DNA of 11,263 nt, from contig CAMLHB010000064.1 of NCBI GenBank assembly GCA_946479725.1, forward strand, positions 1 to 11,263, in the 5' to 3' direction. Below, piece by piece: positions 1 through 6,880 of the stretch. The DNA comes from an uncultured Actinomycetes bacterium. Lineage in GTDB: Bacteria > Actinomycetota > Thermoleophilia > Solirubrobacterales > 70-9. Both the position numbers and the translations under genes were made by a program. Under the pieces are notes generated by a model. The model saw only the letters and a list, made by a program, of their open reading frames with translations, had not been told where the DNA came from and did no database searches. The first letter of the stretch is position 1. Every line of letters begins with the position of its first letter.

Positions 1-255
1 ATCGGGATGGGAGTGCTGCCGCTGCAGTTCGCCGAGGGCGAGAGCGTCGCTTCGCTCGGCCTCGGCGGCGCCGAGAGCTTCGACTTCGGCGACCTCCAAG
101 AGGGCGAAGCGAAGAAGGTGACCGTGACCGCGCGCGGCGAGGACGGCGACGAGAAGACCTTTGAGGCGACCGTCCGTTTGGACACCCCGAACGAGGTCAC
201 CTACTTCAGAAACAGTGGCATCTTGCAGACCGTACTGCGCAAGCTCAAAAAATAG
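1..255 (+). CDS. acnA: Aconitate hydratase, C-terminal fragment (5' end outside window)
   Basis: This is the last 84 codons of an aconitase, open at the left edge (frame starts at base 1, reading I-G-M-G-V-L-P-L). The enzyme interconverts citrate and isocitrate in the TCA cycle in the cytoplasm with a 4Fe-4S cluster; the cluster cysteines would lie upstream of this window. The tail matches the swivel domain of the AcnA/IRP-type family: IGMGVLPLQF, then a GDLQEG turn, a beta-rich stretch, and TYFRNSGILQTVLRKL before a TAG stop, which corresponds closely to the end of E. coli AcnA (TYYQNDGILHYVIRNML). The ATG at 7 is internal, not a start. The gene converges on the 2-oxoglutarate dehydrogenase genes, so two TCA enzymes are neighbours here on opposite strands. 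Confidence 0.93.
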   Translation: MGMGVLPLQFAEGESVASLGLGGAESFDFGDLQEGEAKKVTVTARGEDGDEKTFEATVRLDTPNEVTYFRNSGILQTVLRKLKK

Positions 256-410
256 GCGCAGCGGGGCCGCGGGAGGCAGGGGGGTCCGCGCGACCCTCAC
301 TGCACCTGCGCGTCGGTAGCCAGGGAGGGATGCCGACGCGGCCGTTCCCCCTGGCGGGACTGCCCTGAGGAACAGTCAGCGTTTAGCTATACAGGCTTGA
401 TCAACCTCGG
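256..410. other. Convergent intergenic region with possible terminator hairpins
   Basis: This 155-bp gap separates two convergent genes and no coding gene is visible. It contains a stem formed by 309-318 and 331-340 (core cgcgtcgg/ccgacgcg, 8 bp perfect, plus one G-T and one A-T pair; 12-nt loop). An alternative stem, gccaggg 319-325 with ccctggc 349-355, uses the loop of the first, so the two are partly exclusive. A small stem gcttga 395-400/tcaagc 411-416 overlaps the stop codon of the minus-strand gene. None is followed by a clear T tract, so a terminator role rests on position and stem strength only. Confidence 0.4.
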
Positions 411-746
411 TCAAGCGGAATCAAGCGCTTTAGGAGCTATTCCCCACCCCTTGCGCTCGATCAGCTCGATCCCGATCACACTGCCGACCGGGCCGACCGG
501 GGTAAGGGTGGCGGCGAGCAGGGTGTAAGGGGCCTGCTTGCGGATGCAGGCGATCCAGATCACCACGCAGAGGGCGATGAAGCCGAGGCCGTGGGCCCAG
601 CCGAAGAGCATCGTCTCCGTTTCGAATCCGGGCAGCAGCCAGAAGGCGATCAGGGCGCTGAAGATCGCCAGCTCGATCCAGGAGAAGCGCTTCACCCAGA
701 CAAACAGCTCTCCCGGGACGGGCTTTTCGAACGGCTTGCGCGCCAC
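411..746 (-). CDS. DUF3817-like small integral membrane protein
   Basis: This 111-residue protein starts at a GTG (746-744), only 3 bp after the stop of the 2-oxoglutarate dehydrogenase gene, so it is almost certainly co-transcribed and probably translationally coupled; there is no convincing Shine-Dalgarno. After a basic, proline-containing N-terminus (residues 1-20) there are three hydrophobic segments, about 22-40, 46-68 and 74-96. The first two flank an FETE stretch and the second begins with a GWAHG motif typical of DUF3817 proteins; the third contains LTPVGPVGSVIG and is followed by a short charged tail. DUF3817 proteins are common in Actinobacteria and have no established function. Position suggests a link to the upstream TCA enzyme, but that is inference. 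Family assignment is by motif and layout only. Confidence 0.75.
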   Translation of the reverse strand: MARKPFEKPVPGELFVWVKRFSWIELAIFSALIAFWLLPGFETETMLFGWAHGLGFIALCVVIWIACIRKQAPYTLLAATLTPVGPVGSVIGIELIERKGWGIAPKALDSA

Positions 747-749
747 CGC

Positions 750-3700
750 TCAGGTGCCGAGCGTCAGCGCGGTGAGCACGATCCGCTCCTGCTCCCGCGC
801 GTGGGCGCCGGAATAGCCCTCGCCGGGGCTGGCCCGTCCCTGGCGGCCGATGTAGGTGAGGCGGACTCCCTCGGGAAGGACGTCGGGCATCCGCCGCGAC
901 ATCACCTTCCAGGCGCCCATGTTGCGCGGCTCCTCCTGGACCCAGGCGATCTCCTTCAGGTTCGGGTAGGAGGCGATCAGCCGTTCCAGCTGTTCCTTGG
1001 CGAAGGGGTAGAGGACCTCGACCCGGGCGATCGCCACGTTCTCGGCGGCGCCGCGCCGCTCGCTGTCGTCCATGTCGTAGTAGACCTTGCCGGTGCAGAG
1101 CACGAGGCGCTCGACCTGCTCGCGGCGCTCGCCGGCGGTGGGGTCGTCGAGGATGAACTGCAGTTCTCCGTCGGTCAGCTCCTCCAGCTCGGCGGCGGCC
1201 TTGTCGAGGCGCAGCAGCCCCTTCGGGGTGAAGACGATCAGCGGCCGCGGCTTCTTGATCAGCGCCTGGCGGCGCAGTAGGTGGAAGTACTGGGCGGCGG
1301 TGGTGGGGTTGGCGATGCGGATGTTGCCCTCGGCGCCGAGCGCGAGGAAGCGCTCGATGCGAGCGCTCGAGTGCTCCGGCCCGGAGCCCTCGTAACCGTG
1401 CGGCAGCAGCAGGGTGAGGCGGCTCGTCTGCCCCCACTTCGACTCACCGGAGACGATGAAGCTGTCGATGATCACCTGGCCGGCGTTGGCGAAGTCGCCG
1501 AACTGGGCCTCCCAGAGGACCAGCGCGCTCGGGCTCGCGGCCGAATAGCCGTACTCGAAGCCGAGGCAGGCGGTCTCCGAGAGCGGGCTGTTGTAGAGCT
1601 CGAAGGGGGCGGAGGCGTCCTCGAGGTTCTGCATCGGCGTGTACTTGAGGCCGGTGTTCTCGTCGTGGAGCACGAGGTGGCGGTGGGAGAAGGTGCCGCG
1701 CTCGGTGTCCTGGCCGGTGAGGCGGATGTGGACTCCCTCGGTCAGCAGGGTGCCGAAGGCGAGCGCCTCGGCCTGGCCGAAGTCGACGCTTCCCTGCTCG
1801 AGCGCCTCGGTCCGCCGCGAGAGCGGACGGCGCAGCTTGCGGTGGACGTTGAAGCCCTCGGGCGTCTTCAGCAGCGCCTCGTTGATCGCCCGCAGCTTCG
1901 CCGCCTCGACCGCGGTGTGGACGGGCGGGCTGGCGGTGCGATCGAGCAGTTCGCCGGTCTGGGTGGTGGCGCCGGTGACGGTCGGGTCCTCGTACTCGCC
2001 CGCCTCCATCTTCTGCCGCAGGCCCTTCAGCGCTCCCGACATCTCCGCGTGGCGCTCGTCCGAGGACCGGCCGACCTCCTCGGCGGAGACCGTCCCCTCC
2101 TCGATCAGCTGCTTGGCGTAGAGCTCGGAGACCGGCGGGTGCGACTTGATCGCCGCCGCCATCGTCGGCTGGGTGTAGGCGGGCTCGTCGGTCTCGTTGT
2201 GGCCGAAGCGGCGGTAGCCGATCACGTCGATCACGACGTCGCGGCACCAGCGCTCGCGGTAGGCCATCGCCAGCCGCACGGCGCCGACGCAGGCCTCGAC
2301 GTCGTCGGCGTTGACGTGGATGATCGGGACGTTGAACCCCTTCGCCATGTCCGCGGCGTAGGGGGTCGAGCGCGCCTCTGAGGGGTCGGTGGTGAAGCCG
2401 ACCTGGTTGTTCTGGATCACGTGGATCGTGCCGCCGGTCGTGTAGCCCGGCAGCGCCTGCAGGTTGAGCGTCTCGGCGACCACGCCCTGGGCGGGGAAGG
2501 CGGCGTCGCCGTGCAGCAGCACCGGCACCGCCCGTTTCGGGTCGTGCCTGAGCTGCGGGCCCTCGAAGTCCTGCTGCAGGAAGCGGGTGCCGCCGGTGAC
2601 GACGGGGTCGACGAACTCGAGGTGGCTCGGGTTCGGGTAGAGGCGGACCGAAATCTTCTGCCCGTCGGCGGTCTCGCAGACCCCGCGGTGGCCGTAGTGG
2701 TACTTGACGTCGCCGGTGCCGCCGTGGGGGATCGCCGCGACCGCCTTCACCGCGTCGATCTGCTTCGAGCCCTCGAACTCGGCGAGGATCGACTCGACCG
2801 GGCGGCCGAGGTTGTGGGCGAGGACGCTGAGGCGGCCGCGGTGGGCCATCCCGAAGACGACCTCCTCGGCGCCGTCGCGCTGGGAGAGGGTGACGATTTC
2901 GTCGAGCATCGGGACGACGACGTCGAGCCCCTCGATCGAGAACATCTTCTGGCCCAAATACGCTTTCTCGAGGAAGCGCTCGAACTGGAAGACGTCGATC
3001 AGCCGGTTCAGCAGGCGCTTCTTCTCGGCCTCGGTGAGCGGCTGGCGGTGGGCGCCGGTCTCGATCATCTCCCGCAGCCAGATCCGCTGCTGGTGGGAGG
3101 AGAGGTGCTCGAACTGGTAGCCGATCGTGCCGCAGTAGGCGGTCCGCATCCGCGGCAGCGCCTCCAGCAGGGTTTCCCCGGGGACGCCGATGCGGAGGAT
3201 CGAGGCCGGGATCCGCTCCATCAGCTCCGGGGTGAGATTGACGTTCTCGGGCTGCAGCGCCGGGTCGCCCTTCGGCTCGGAGCCGAGCGGGTCGAGGTGG
3301 GCGGCGAGGTGGCCGTGGGTGCGGTAGGCCTTCAGCAGCGAGGTCGCCGCCTGGACCGCCTGCAGCAGCTCTTCGTCGATCTGGCCGGGGGCGGTGGAAG
3401 CCTCGGCGGCCGGTGCGGCGGCGCTCAGTGGCGGGGCCGAGGCCGAGGCGGGATGGGCGTTGCTGACCACCGCGGCCTCGAAGCCGAGGTCGGCGGCGAC
3501 GCACTCGTAGAACTCGTCCTCGCCCTGCAGCAGCTCCTCGACCCGGCGCAGGAAGGCGCCCGACTCGGCCCCCTGGATCACCCGGTGGTCGTAGGTCGAG
3601 GTCAGCGTTATCACTTTGCTGACGCCCAGTTGCTTCAGCCGTTCCGGCGAGGCGTGCTTCCACTCCGGCGGGTAGGCGATCGAACCGGTGGCGATGATCG

Positions 3701-4781
3701 CGCTCTGGCCGGAGAGCAGCCGCGGCACCGAGGCCATCGTTCCGATTCCGCCCGGGTTGGTGAGGCTGATGTTGGTGCCCTGGAAGTCGTCGGCGGAGAG
3801 CTTGTTTTCGCGCGTCTTCGCGATCAGCTCTTCGTAGTTGGAGTGGAAGCCGGTGAAGTCGAGCCCGTCGGCGCCCTTGATCGCCGGGACCATGAGGCTG
3901 TGGGAGCCGTCCTTTTTCTCGACGTCGACGGCGATCCCGAGGTTGACCGGGCTGCCCTCGATCGCGAACGGCTTGCCCTCTTCCTCGGCAAACACCCGCG
4001 TCATCACGGGAAAGCCTTTGGCCGCCTCGACGATCGCCCAGGCGACGAGGTGGGTGAAGGAGACCTTCAGCCCCCGCTCCTTCAAGACGGAGTTGATCGC
4101 CTTCCGTTTCGCATCCAGCGTGTCCACCGCGATCGTCCGGAACGACGTCGCCGTAGGCACCGCCCGACTCTCATCCATCGCGGTGGCGAGCATCGCCGCG
4201 GCCCCCCGCAGCTGCTTCGCCTCGCCTTTGACAGGCGCAGCAGCTCCATTCCCACTGCCGTTGCCAGCGTTCAGCACATCCTCTTTCGTCACCTTCGCGC
4301 CCGGCCCACTCCCCTGAACCGAGCCCAGATCGACGCCCGTAGCTTCCGCAACCCGTCGCGCCACCGGCGTAGCACGGACATCACCCGCGCCGTTGCCCGA
4401 CCCACCATTCGAGGTGGCGGTTTCCTCAGCCGCCCCTGGCGCGGGTGGCGACGATTCCGAGGACTCTCCCGCCAGGGAGAGCCCGGGATCGGAGACAGGA
4501 CCCGCGCCCCCAGCGCTCTGTCCCTCGCCGTCCCCCGCCTCCATCTCGGCCAAAGGCGCCCCCACGGGAACCTCGTCGTCCACCGCCGCGATCAGCTTGG
4601 TGATCACCCCGTCCATCGGCGCCGGCACCTCGGCGTCGACCTTGTCGGTCGAGACCTCGACGACGGTGTCCCCCTCGCTGACCGCGTCCCCCTCGGCCAC
4701 GTGCCACTCGAGCACGATGCCCTCGGTCACCGACTCGCCCATCTCGGGCATGGTGATCTGGACGGTCGCCGTCTCTGGCAT
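750..4781 (-). CDS. kgd: Multifunctional 2-oxoglutarate dehydrogenase: lipoyl-PSBD-E2-E1 fusion (Kgd/OdhA type)
   Basis: This 1343-residue enzyme should decarboxylate 2-oxoglutarate with thiamine diphosphate and pass the succinyl group to CoA, needing only a separate dihydrolipoamide dehydrogenase. Domains in order: a lipoyl domain (about 1-82; lipoyl lysine K47 in TDKVD), an Ala/Pro/Gly/Ser linker, a peripheral-subunit-binding domain (135-172), a second linker, an E2 acyltransferase-like domain (about 188-432), and an E1 domain (about 465-1343). E1 marks are AYRTHGHLAAHLDPLG (485-500), MAHRGR (645-650), the thiamine diphosphate motif HGDAAF...NNQVGFTT (757-798), and the terminal VQEEPRNMGAW. 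The E2 active-site motif reads DHRVIQG (398-404), with Gln where classical E2s have Asp, as in mycobacterial Kgd. Kgd and OdhA are about 1220-1260 residues and lack the lipoyl and binding domains, so this is a longer, more complete version. The ATG at 4781-4779 directly starts the lipoyl domain. Whether it is regulated by a GarA/OdhI-like FHA protein cannot be seen. Confidence 0.93.
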   Translation of the reverse strand: MPETATVQITMPEMGESVTEGIVLEWHVAEGDAVSEGDTVVEVSTDKVDAEVPAPMDGVITKLIAAVDDEVPVGAPLAEMEAGDGEGQSAGGAGPVSDPGLSLAGESSESSPPAPGAAEETATSNGGSGNGAGDVRATPVARRVAEATGVDLGSVQGSGPGAKVTKEDVLNAGNGSGNGAAAPVKGEAKQLRGAAAMLATAMDESRAVPTATSFRTIAVDTLDAKRKAINSVLKERGLKVSFTHLVAWAIVEAAKGFPVMTRVFAEEEGKPFAIEGSPVNLGIAVDVEKKDGSHSLMVPAIKGADGLDFTGFHSNYEELIAKTRENKLSADDFQGTNISLTNPGGIGTMASVPRLLSGQSAIIATGSIAYPPEWKHASPERLKQLGVSKVITLTSTYDHRVIQGAESGAFLRRVEELLQGEDEFYECVAADLGFEAAVVSNAHPASASAPPLSAAAPAAEASTAPGQIDEELLQAVQAATSLLKAYRTHGHLAAHLDPLGSEPKGDPALQPENVNLTPELMERIPASILRIGVPGETLLEALPRMRTAYCGTIGYQFEHLSSHQQRIWLREMIETGAHRQPLTEAEKKRLLNRLIDVFQFERFLEKAYLGQKMFSIEGLDVVVPMLDEIVTLSQRDGAEEVVFGMAHRGRLSVLAHNLGRPVESILAEFEGSKQIDAVKAVAAIPHGGTGDVKYHYGHRGVCETADGQKISVRLYPNPSHLEFVDPVVTGGTRFLQQDFEGPQLRHDPKRAVPVLLHGDAAFPAQGVVAETLNLQALPGYTTGGTIHVIQNNQVGFTTDPSEARSTPYAADMAKGFNVPIIHVNADDVEACVGAVRLAMAYRERWCRDVVIDVIGYRRFGHNETDEPAYTQPTMAAAIKSHPPVSELYAKQLIEEGTVSAEEVGRSSDERHAEMSGALKGLRQKMEAGEYEDPTVTGATTQTGELLDRTASPPVHTAVEAAKLRAINEALLKTPEGFNVHRKLRRPLSRRTEALEQGSVDFGQAEALAFGTLLTEGVHIRLTGQDTERGTFSHRHLVLHDENTGLKYTPMQNLEDASAPFELYNSPLSETACLGFEYGYSAASPSALVLWEAQFGDFANAGQVIIDSFIVSGESKWGQTSRLTLLLPHGYEGSGPEHSSARIERFLALGAEGNIRIANPTTAAQYFHLLRRQALIKKPRPLIVFTPKGLLRLDKAAAELEELTDGELQFILDDPTAGERREQVERLVLCTGKVYYDMDDSERRGAAENVAIARVEVLYPFAKEQLERLIASYPNLKEIAWVQEEPRNMGAWKVMSRRMPDVLPEGVRLTYIGRQGRASPGEGYSGAHAREQERIVLTALTLGT

Positions 4782-4791
4782 CTCGCGGGTC

Positions 4792-4797
4792 AGTCTA
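4792..4797 (-). promoter_or_regulatory. Candidate -10 box (TAGACT) for the 2-oxoglutarate dehydrogenase operon
   Basis: Read on the minus strand, TAGACT fits the actinobacterial -10 pattern TANNNT and ends 10 nt before the ATG at 4781. No Shine-Dalgarno lies between, which suggests a very short leader. I see no good -35 hexamer 16-18 nt upstream, so this is a weak call from one short motif and its position in a 63-bp divergent gap. Confidence 0.35.
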
Positions 4798-4807
4798 AGG
4801 AAAGTGG

Positions 4808-4835
4808 TTTACGGGCACGCCTATCGAGATACCCT
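4808..4835 (+). promoter_or_regulatory. Candidate promoter for the fatty acyl-CoA reductase gene
   Basis: TTTACG (4808-4813) and TACCCT (4830-4835) are separated by 16 bp and resemble -35 and -10 boxes; TACCCT fits TANNNT. The -10 ends 9 nt before the ATG at 4845, and the bases just before the ATG (ggtacccca) contain no Shine-Dalgarno, so a leaderless or nearly leaderless transcript is plausible. It lies back to back with the candidate -10 of the divergent dehydrogenase operon. Confidence 0.4.
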
Positions 4836-4844
4836 GGTACCCCA

Positions 4845-6836
4845 ATGAGCTACTTCGTCACCGGCGCGACCGGGTTCATCGGTCGCAATCTCGTCCAGAA
4901 ACTGCTCCAGCGCGAGGGCACGATCTACGCCCTGGTGCGGGCCGGGTCGCGGGGCCGCCTCGAGGAGCTGCGGACCAGCTTCGGCGCCGACGGAGCGCGG
5001 ATCGTGCCGATCACCGGCGACCTCTCCCAGCCCGGGCTCGGGGTCTCCGAGGAGGACCTGCTGACGATGCGGGGGGAGATCGAGCACTTCTTCCACCTGG
5101 CGGCGATCTACGACCTCACCGCCGACGCCGCGGCGCAGGAGGTGGCGAACGTCGAGGGGACGCGACACGCGATCGAGCTCGCCGGCGCGCTCGAGGCGGG
5201 CTGCTTCCACCAGGTCAGCTCGATCGCCGCCGCCGGTCTCTACAAGGGCGTCTGGACCGAGGAGATGTTCGACGAGGCCGAACGGCTCGACAACAACCCC
5301 TACTTCCGCACCAAGCACGAGTCCGAGCGGCTGGTCCGCGACGAGTGTCAGCGGCCCTGGCGGGTCTACCGGCCGGGGATCGTCGTCGGCGACTCCCGCA
5401 GCGGCGAGATCGACAAGATCGACGGCCCCTACTTCATGTTCAAGACCCTGCAGCGGCTGCGACGGGTGGCGCCGAGCTGGGTGCCGTTCCTCGGCTTCGA
5501 AGGCGGCGAGATCAACATCGTCCCGGTCGACTACGTGGCCGCGGCGATCGACCACATCGCCCACAAACCGCGGCTGAACGGGCGGGCCTTCCACCTCACC
5601 GACCCCAACCCGCACACCGCGGGCGAAGTGATGAACATCTTCGCCAAGGCTGCCGACGCGCCGCAGATGGCGGTGCGGGTCGGCACCGACGTGACCGAGC
5701 CGGCGACGGAGGCGGTGCGGACGGCGCTGAAGCTGCTCCCGCCGGCGCGGCGCGCGGCCAAGGTGGCGCTGGGCCAGCTGGGGATGCCGCCGGAGGTGCT
5801 CGGGTACGTCGACTACCCGACCACCTTCGACTCGACGAAGACGCAGAAGGCGCTGAAAGGGTCGGGGATCGAGGTGCCGCCGCTGGAGAGCTACGCGACC
5901 CGGGTCTGGGACTACTGGGAGCGCAACCTCGATCCCGACCTCTTCAAGGACCGCTCGCTGTCGGCCGCGGTGCGGGGGAAAGTGGTGCTGATCACCGGCG
6001 CCTCCTCGGGGATCGGCCGGGCGACCGCGGTCAAGGTCGCCGACGCCGGCGCGACGGTGCTGCTGGTCGCGCGCTCGCTCGACAAGCTCGAGGAGACGAA
6101 GGAGGAGATAGTCGCCGGCGGCGGCACCGCACACATCCACCAGTGCGATCTCTCCGACATCGAGGACATTGAGCAGATGGCCGAGGAGGTTCTGGCCTAC
6201 CACGGCCACGTCGACATCCTCGTCAACAACGCCGGGCGTTCGATCCGCCGCTCGATCGCCCTCTCCTACGACCGCTACCACGACTTCGAGCGCACGATCC
6301 AGCTCAACTACCTCGGCGCGGTGCGGCTGATCCTGGCTCTGCTGCCGGCGATGCGCGGGCGCAAGCAGGGCCACATCATCAACATCAGCTCGATCGGGAC
6401 GCAGACGAACCCGCCGCGGTTCTCCGCCTACGTCGCCTCGAAGGCGGCGCTGGACGCGTTCAGCCGGGTGATCGCCTCGGAGGTGGTCGACGACAACGTC
6501 CACCTGACGACGATCAACATGCCGCTGGTGCGGACGCCGATGATCGCGCCGACCCGGATGTACGACATGTTCCCGGCGATCACGCCCGAGGAGGCGGCGG
6601 AGATGATCGCCAAGGCGATGATCCGGCGGCCGAAGAAGGTGGCGACGCGGCTCGGCAACTTCGGCGAGCTGCTGTACGCGGTGGCGCCGAAGGCGAGTGA
6701 CTCGATCCTGAATACGGCCTACAAGCTGTTTCCGGATTCGCAGGCGGCGAAGGGGAAGAAAGAGGAGGCGCGCGACAAGCCGCCTTCGACCGAGGCCGTT
6801 GCGTTTGCTCATTTGATGAAAGGCGTGCACTGGTAG
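4845..6836 (+). CDS. Fatty acyl-CoA reductase (alcohol-forming), two-SDR-domain Maqu_2507/AcrA1 type
   Basis: This 663-residue protein has two short-chain dehydrogenase/reductase domains. The N-terminal extended SDR has TGATGFIG (6-13), HFFHLAA (81-87), S125-S126 and the catalytic Y153-xxx-K157 (YFRTK). The linker WDYWERNLDPDLFKDR (355-370) leads into a classical SDR with TGASSGIG (384-391), NNAG (461-464), S515-S516 and Y529-xxx-K533 (YVASK). Order, length and linker match, from memory, the Marinobacter fatty acyl-CoA reductase Maqu_2507 (about 661 residues) and mycobacterial AcrA1. In that family the C-terminal half reduces acyl-CoA to aldehyde and the N-terminal half takes aldehyde to alcohol, using NADPH. 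Both catalytic sets are intact, so a working alcohol-forming enzyme is expected. The ATG at 4845 is chosen because the Rossmann strand SYFVTGATG begins at once; the frame stays open far upstream only as antisense of the divergent gene. A strong hairpin follows the TAG stop, and an alkyl-DHAP-synthase-like gene comes next on the same strand. Confidence 0.88.
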   Translation: MSYFVTGATGFIGRNLVQKLLQREGTIYALVRAGSRGRLEELRTSFGADGARIVPITGDLSQPGLGVSEEDLLTMRGEIEHFFHLAAIYDLTADAAAQEVANVEGTRHAIELAGALEAGCFHQVSSIAAAGLYKGVWTEEMFDEAERLDNNPYFRTKHESERLVRDECQRPWRVYRPGIVVGDSRSGEIDKIDGPYFMFKTLQRLRRVAPSWVPFLGFEGGEINIVPVDYVAAAIDHIAHKPRLNGRAFHLTDPNPHTAGEVMNIFAKAADAPQMAVRVGTDVTEPATEAVRTALKLLPPARRAAKVALGQLGMPPEVLGYVDYPTTFDSTKTQKALKGSGIEVPPLESYATRVWDYWERNLDPDLFKDRSLSAAVRGKVVLITGASSGIGRATAVKVADAGATVLLVARSLDKLEETKEEIVAGGGTAHIHQCDLSDIEDIEQMAEEVLAYHGHVDILVNNAGRSIRRSIALSYDRYHDFERTIQLNYLGAVRLILALLPAMRGRKQGHIINISSIGTQTNPPRFSAYVASKAALDAFSRVIASEVVDDNVHLTTINMPLVRTPMIAPTRMYDMFPAITPEEAAEMIAKAMIRRPKKVATRLGNFGELLYAVAPKASDSILNTAYKLFPDSQAAKGKKEEARDKPPSTEAVAFAHLMKGVHW

Positions 6837-6840
6837 TGGG

Positions 6841-6864
6841 GGAGGGCGGGGACCCCCGCCCTCC
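6841..6864 (+). terminator. Perfect 10-bp hairpin after the acyl-CoA reductase gene
   Basis: ggagggcggg (6841-6850) pairs perfectly with cccgccctcc (6855-6864) around a 4-nt loop, starting 4 nt after the TAG stop. Two G-T pairs could extend the base. It is followed by ttctca rather than a T run, so it may be an inefficient terminator, an attenuator or an mRNA-stabilising 3' stem. Its position argues against the upstream in-frame GTG at 6836 being the start of the next gene. Confidence 0.6.
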
Positions 6865-6880
6865 TTCTCAGGCGTTGGTG

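Noticed and set aside
1444..3663. 739-codon minus-strand frame inside the dehydrogenase gene.
   Set aside because: It is an Arg/Pro/Ala-rich out-of-frame reading of the same strand; the overlapping frame has clear E2-E1 domains.
2421..4844. Very long open plus-strand frame running in front of, and in frame with, the acyl-CoA reductase (1471 codons in all).
   Set aside because: It is antisense to the well-supported dehydrogenase gene and has no domain features; the reductase family starts at the ATG at 4845. High-GC codon bias leaves such antisense frames open.
4821..6830. 669-codon minus-strand frame opposite the acyl-CoA reductase.
   Set aside because: It is rich in Arg, Val, Asp and His with no recognisable domains, and mirrors the codon structure of the real gene on the other strand.
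6836..6880. GTG at 6836 overlapping the previous stop as the start of the AGPS-like gene.
   Set aside because: The added 15 residues would be encoded by a perfect hairpin and have no family match; the ATG at 6881 begins the conserved N-terminal region.
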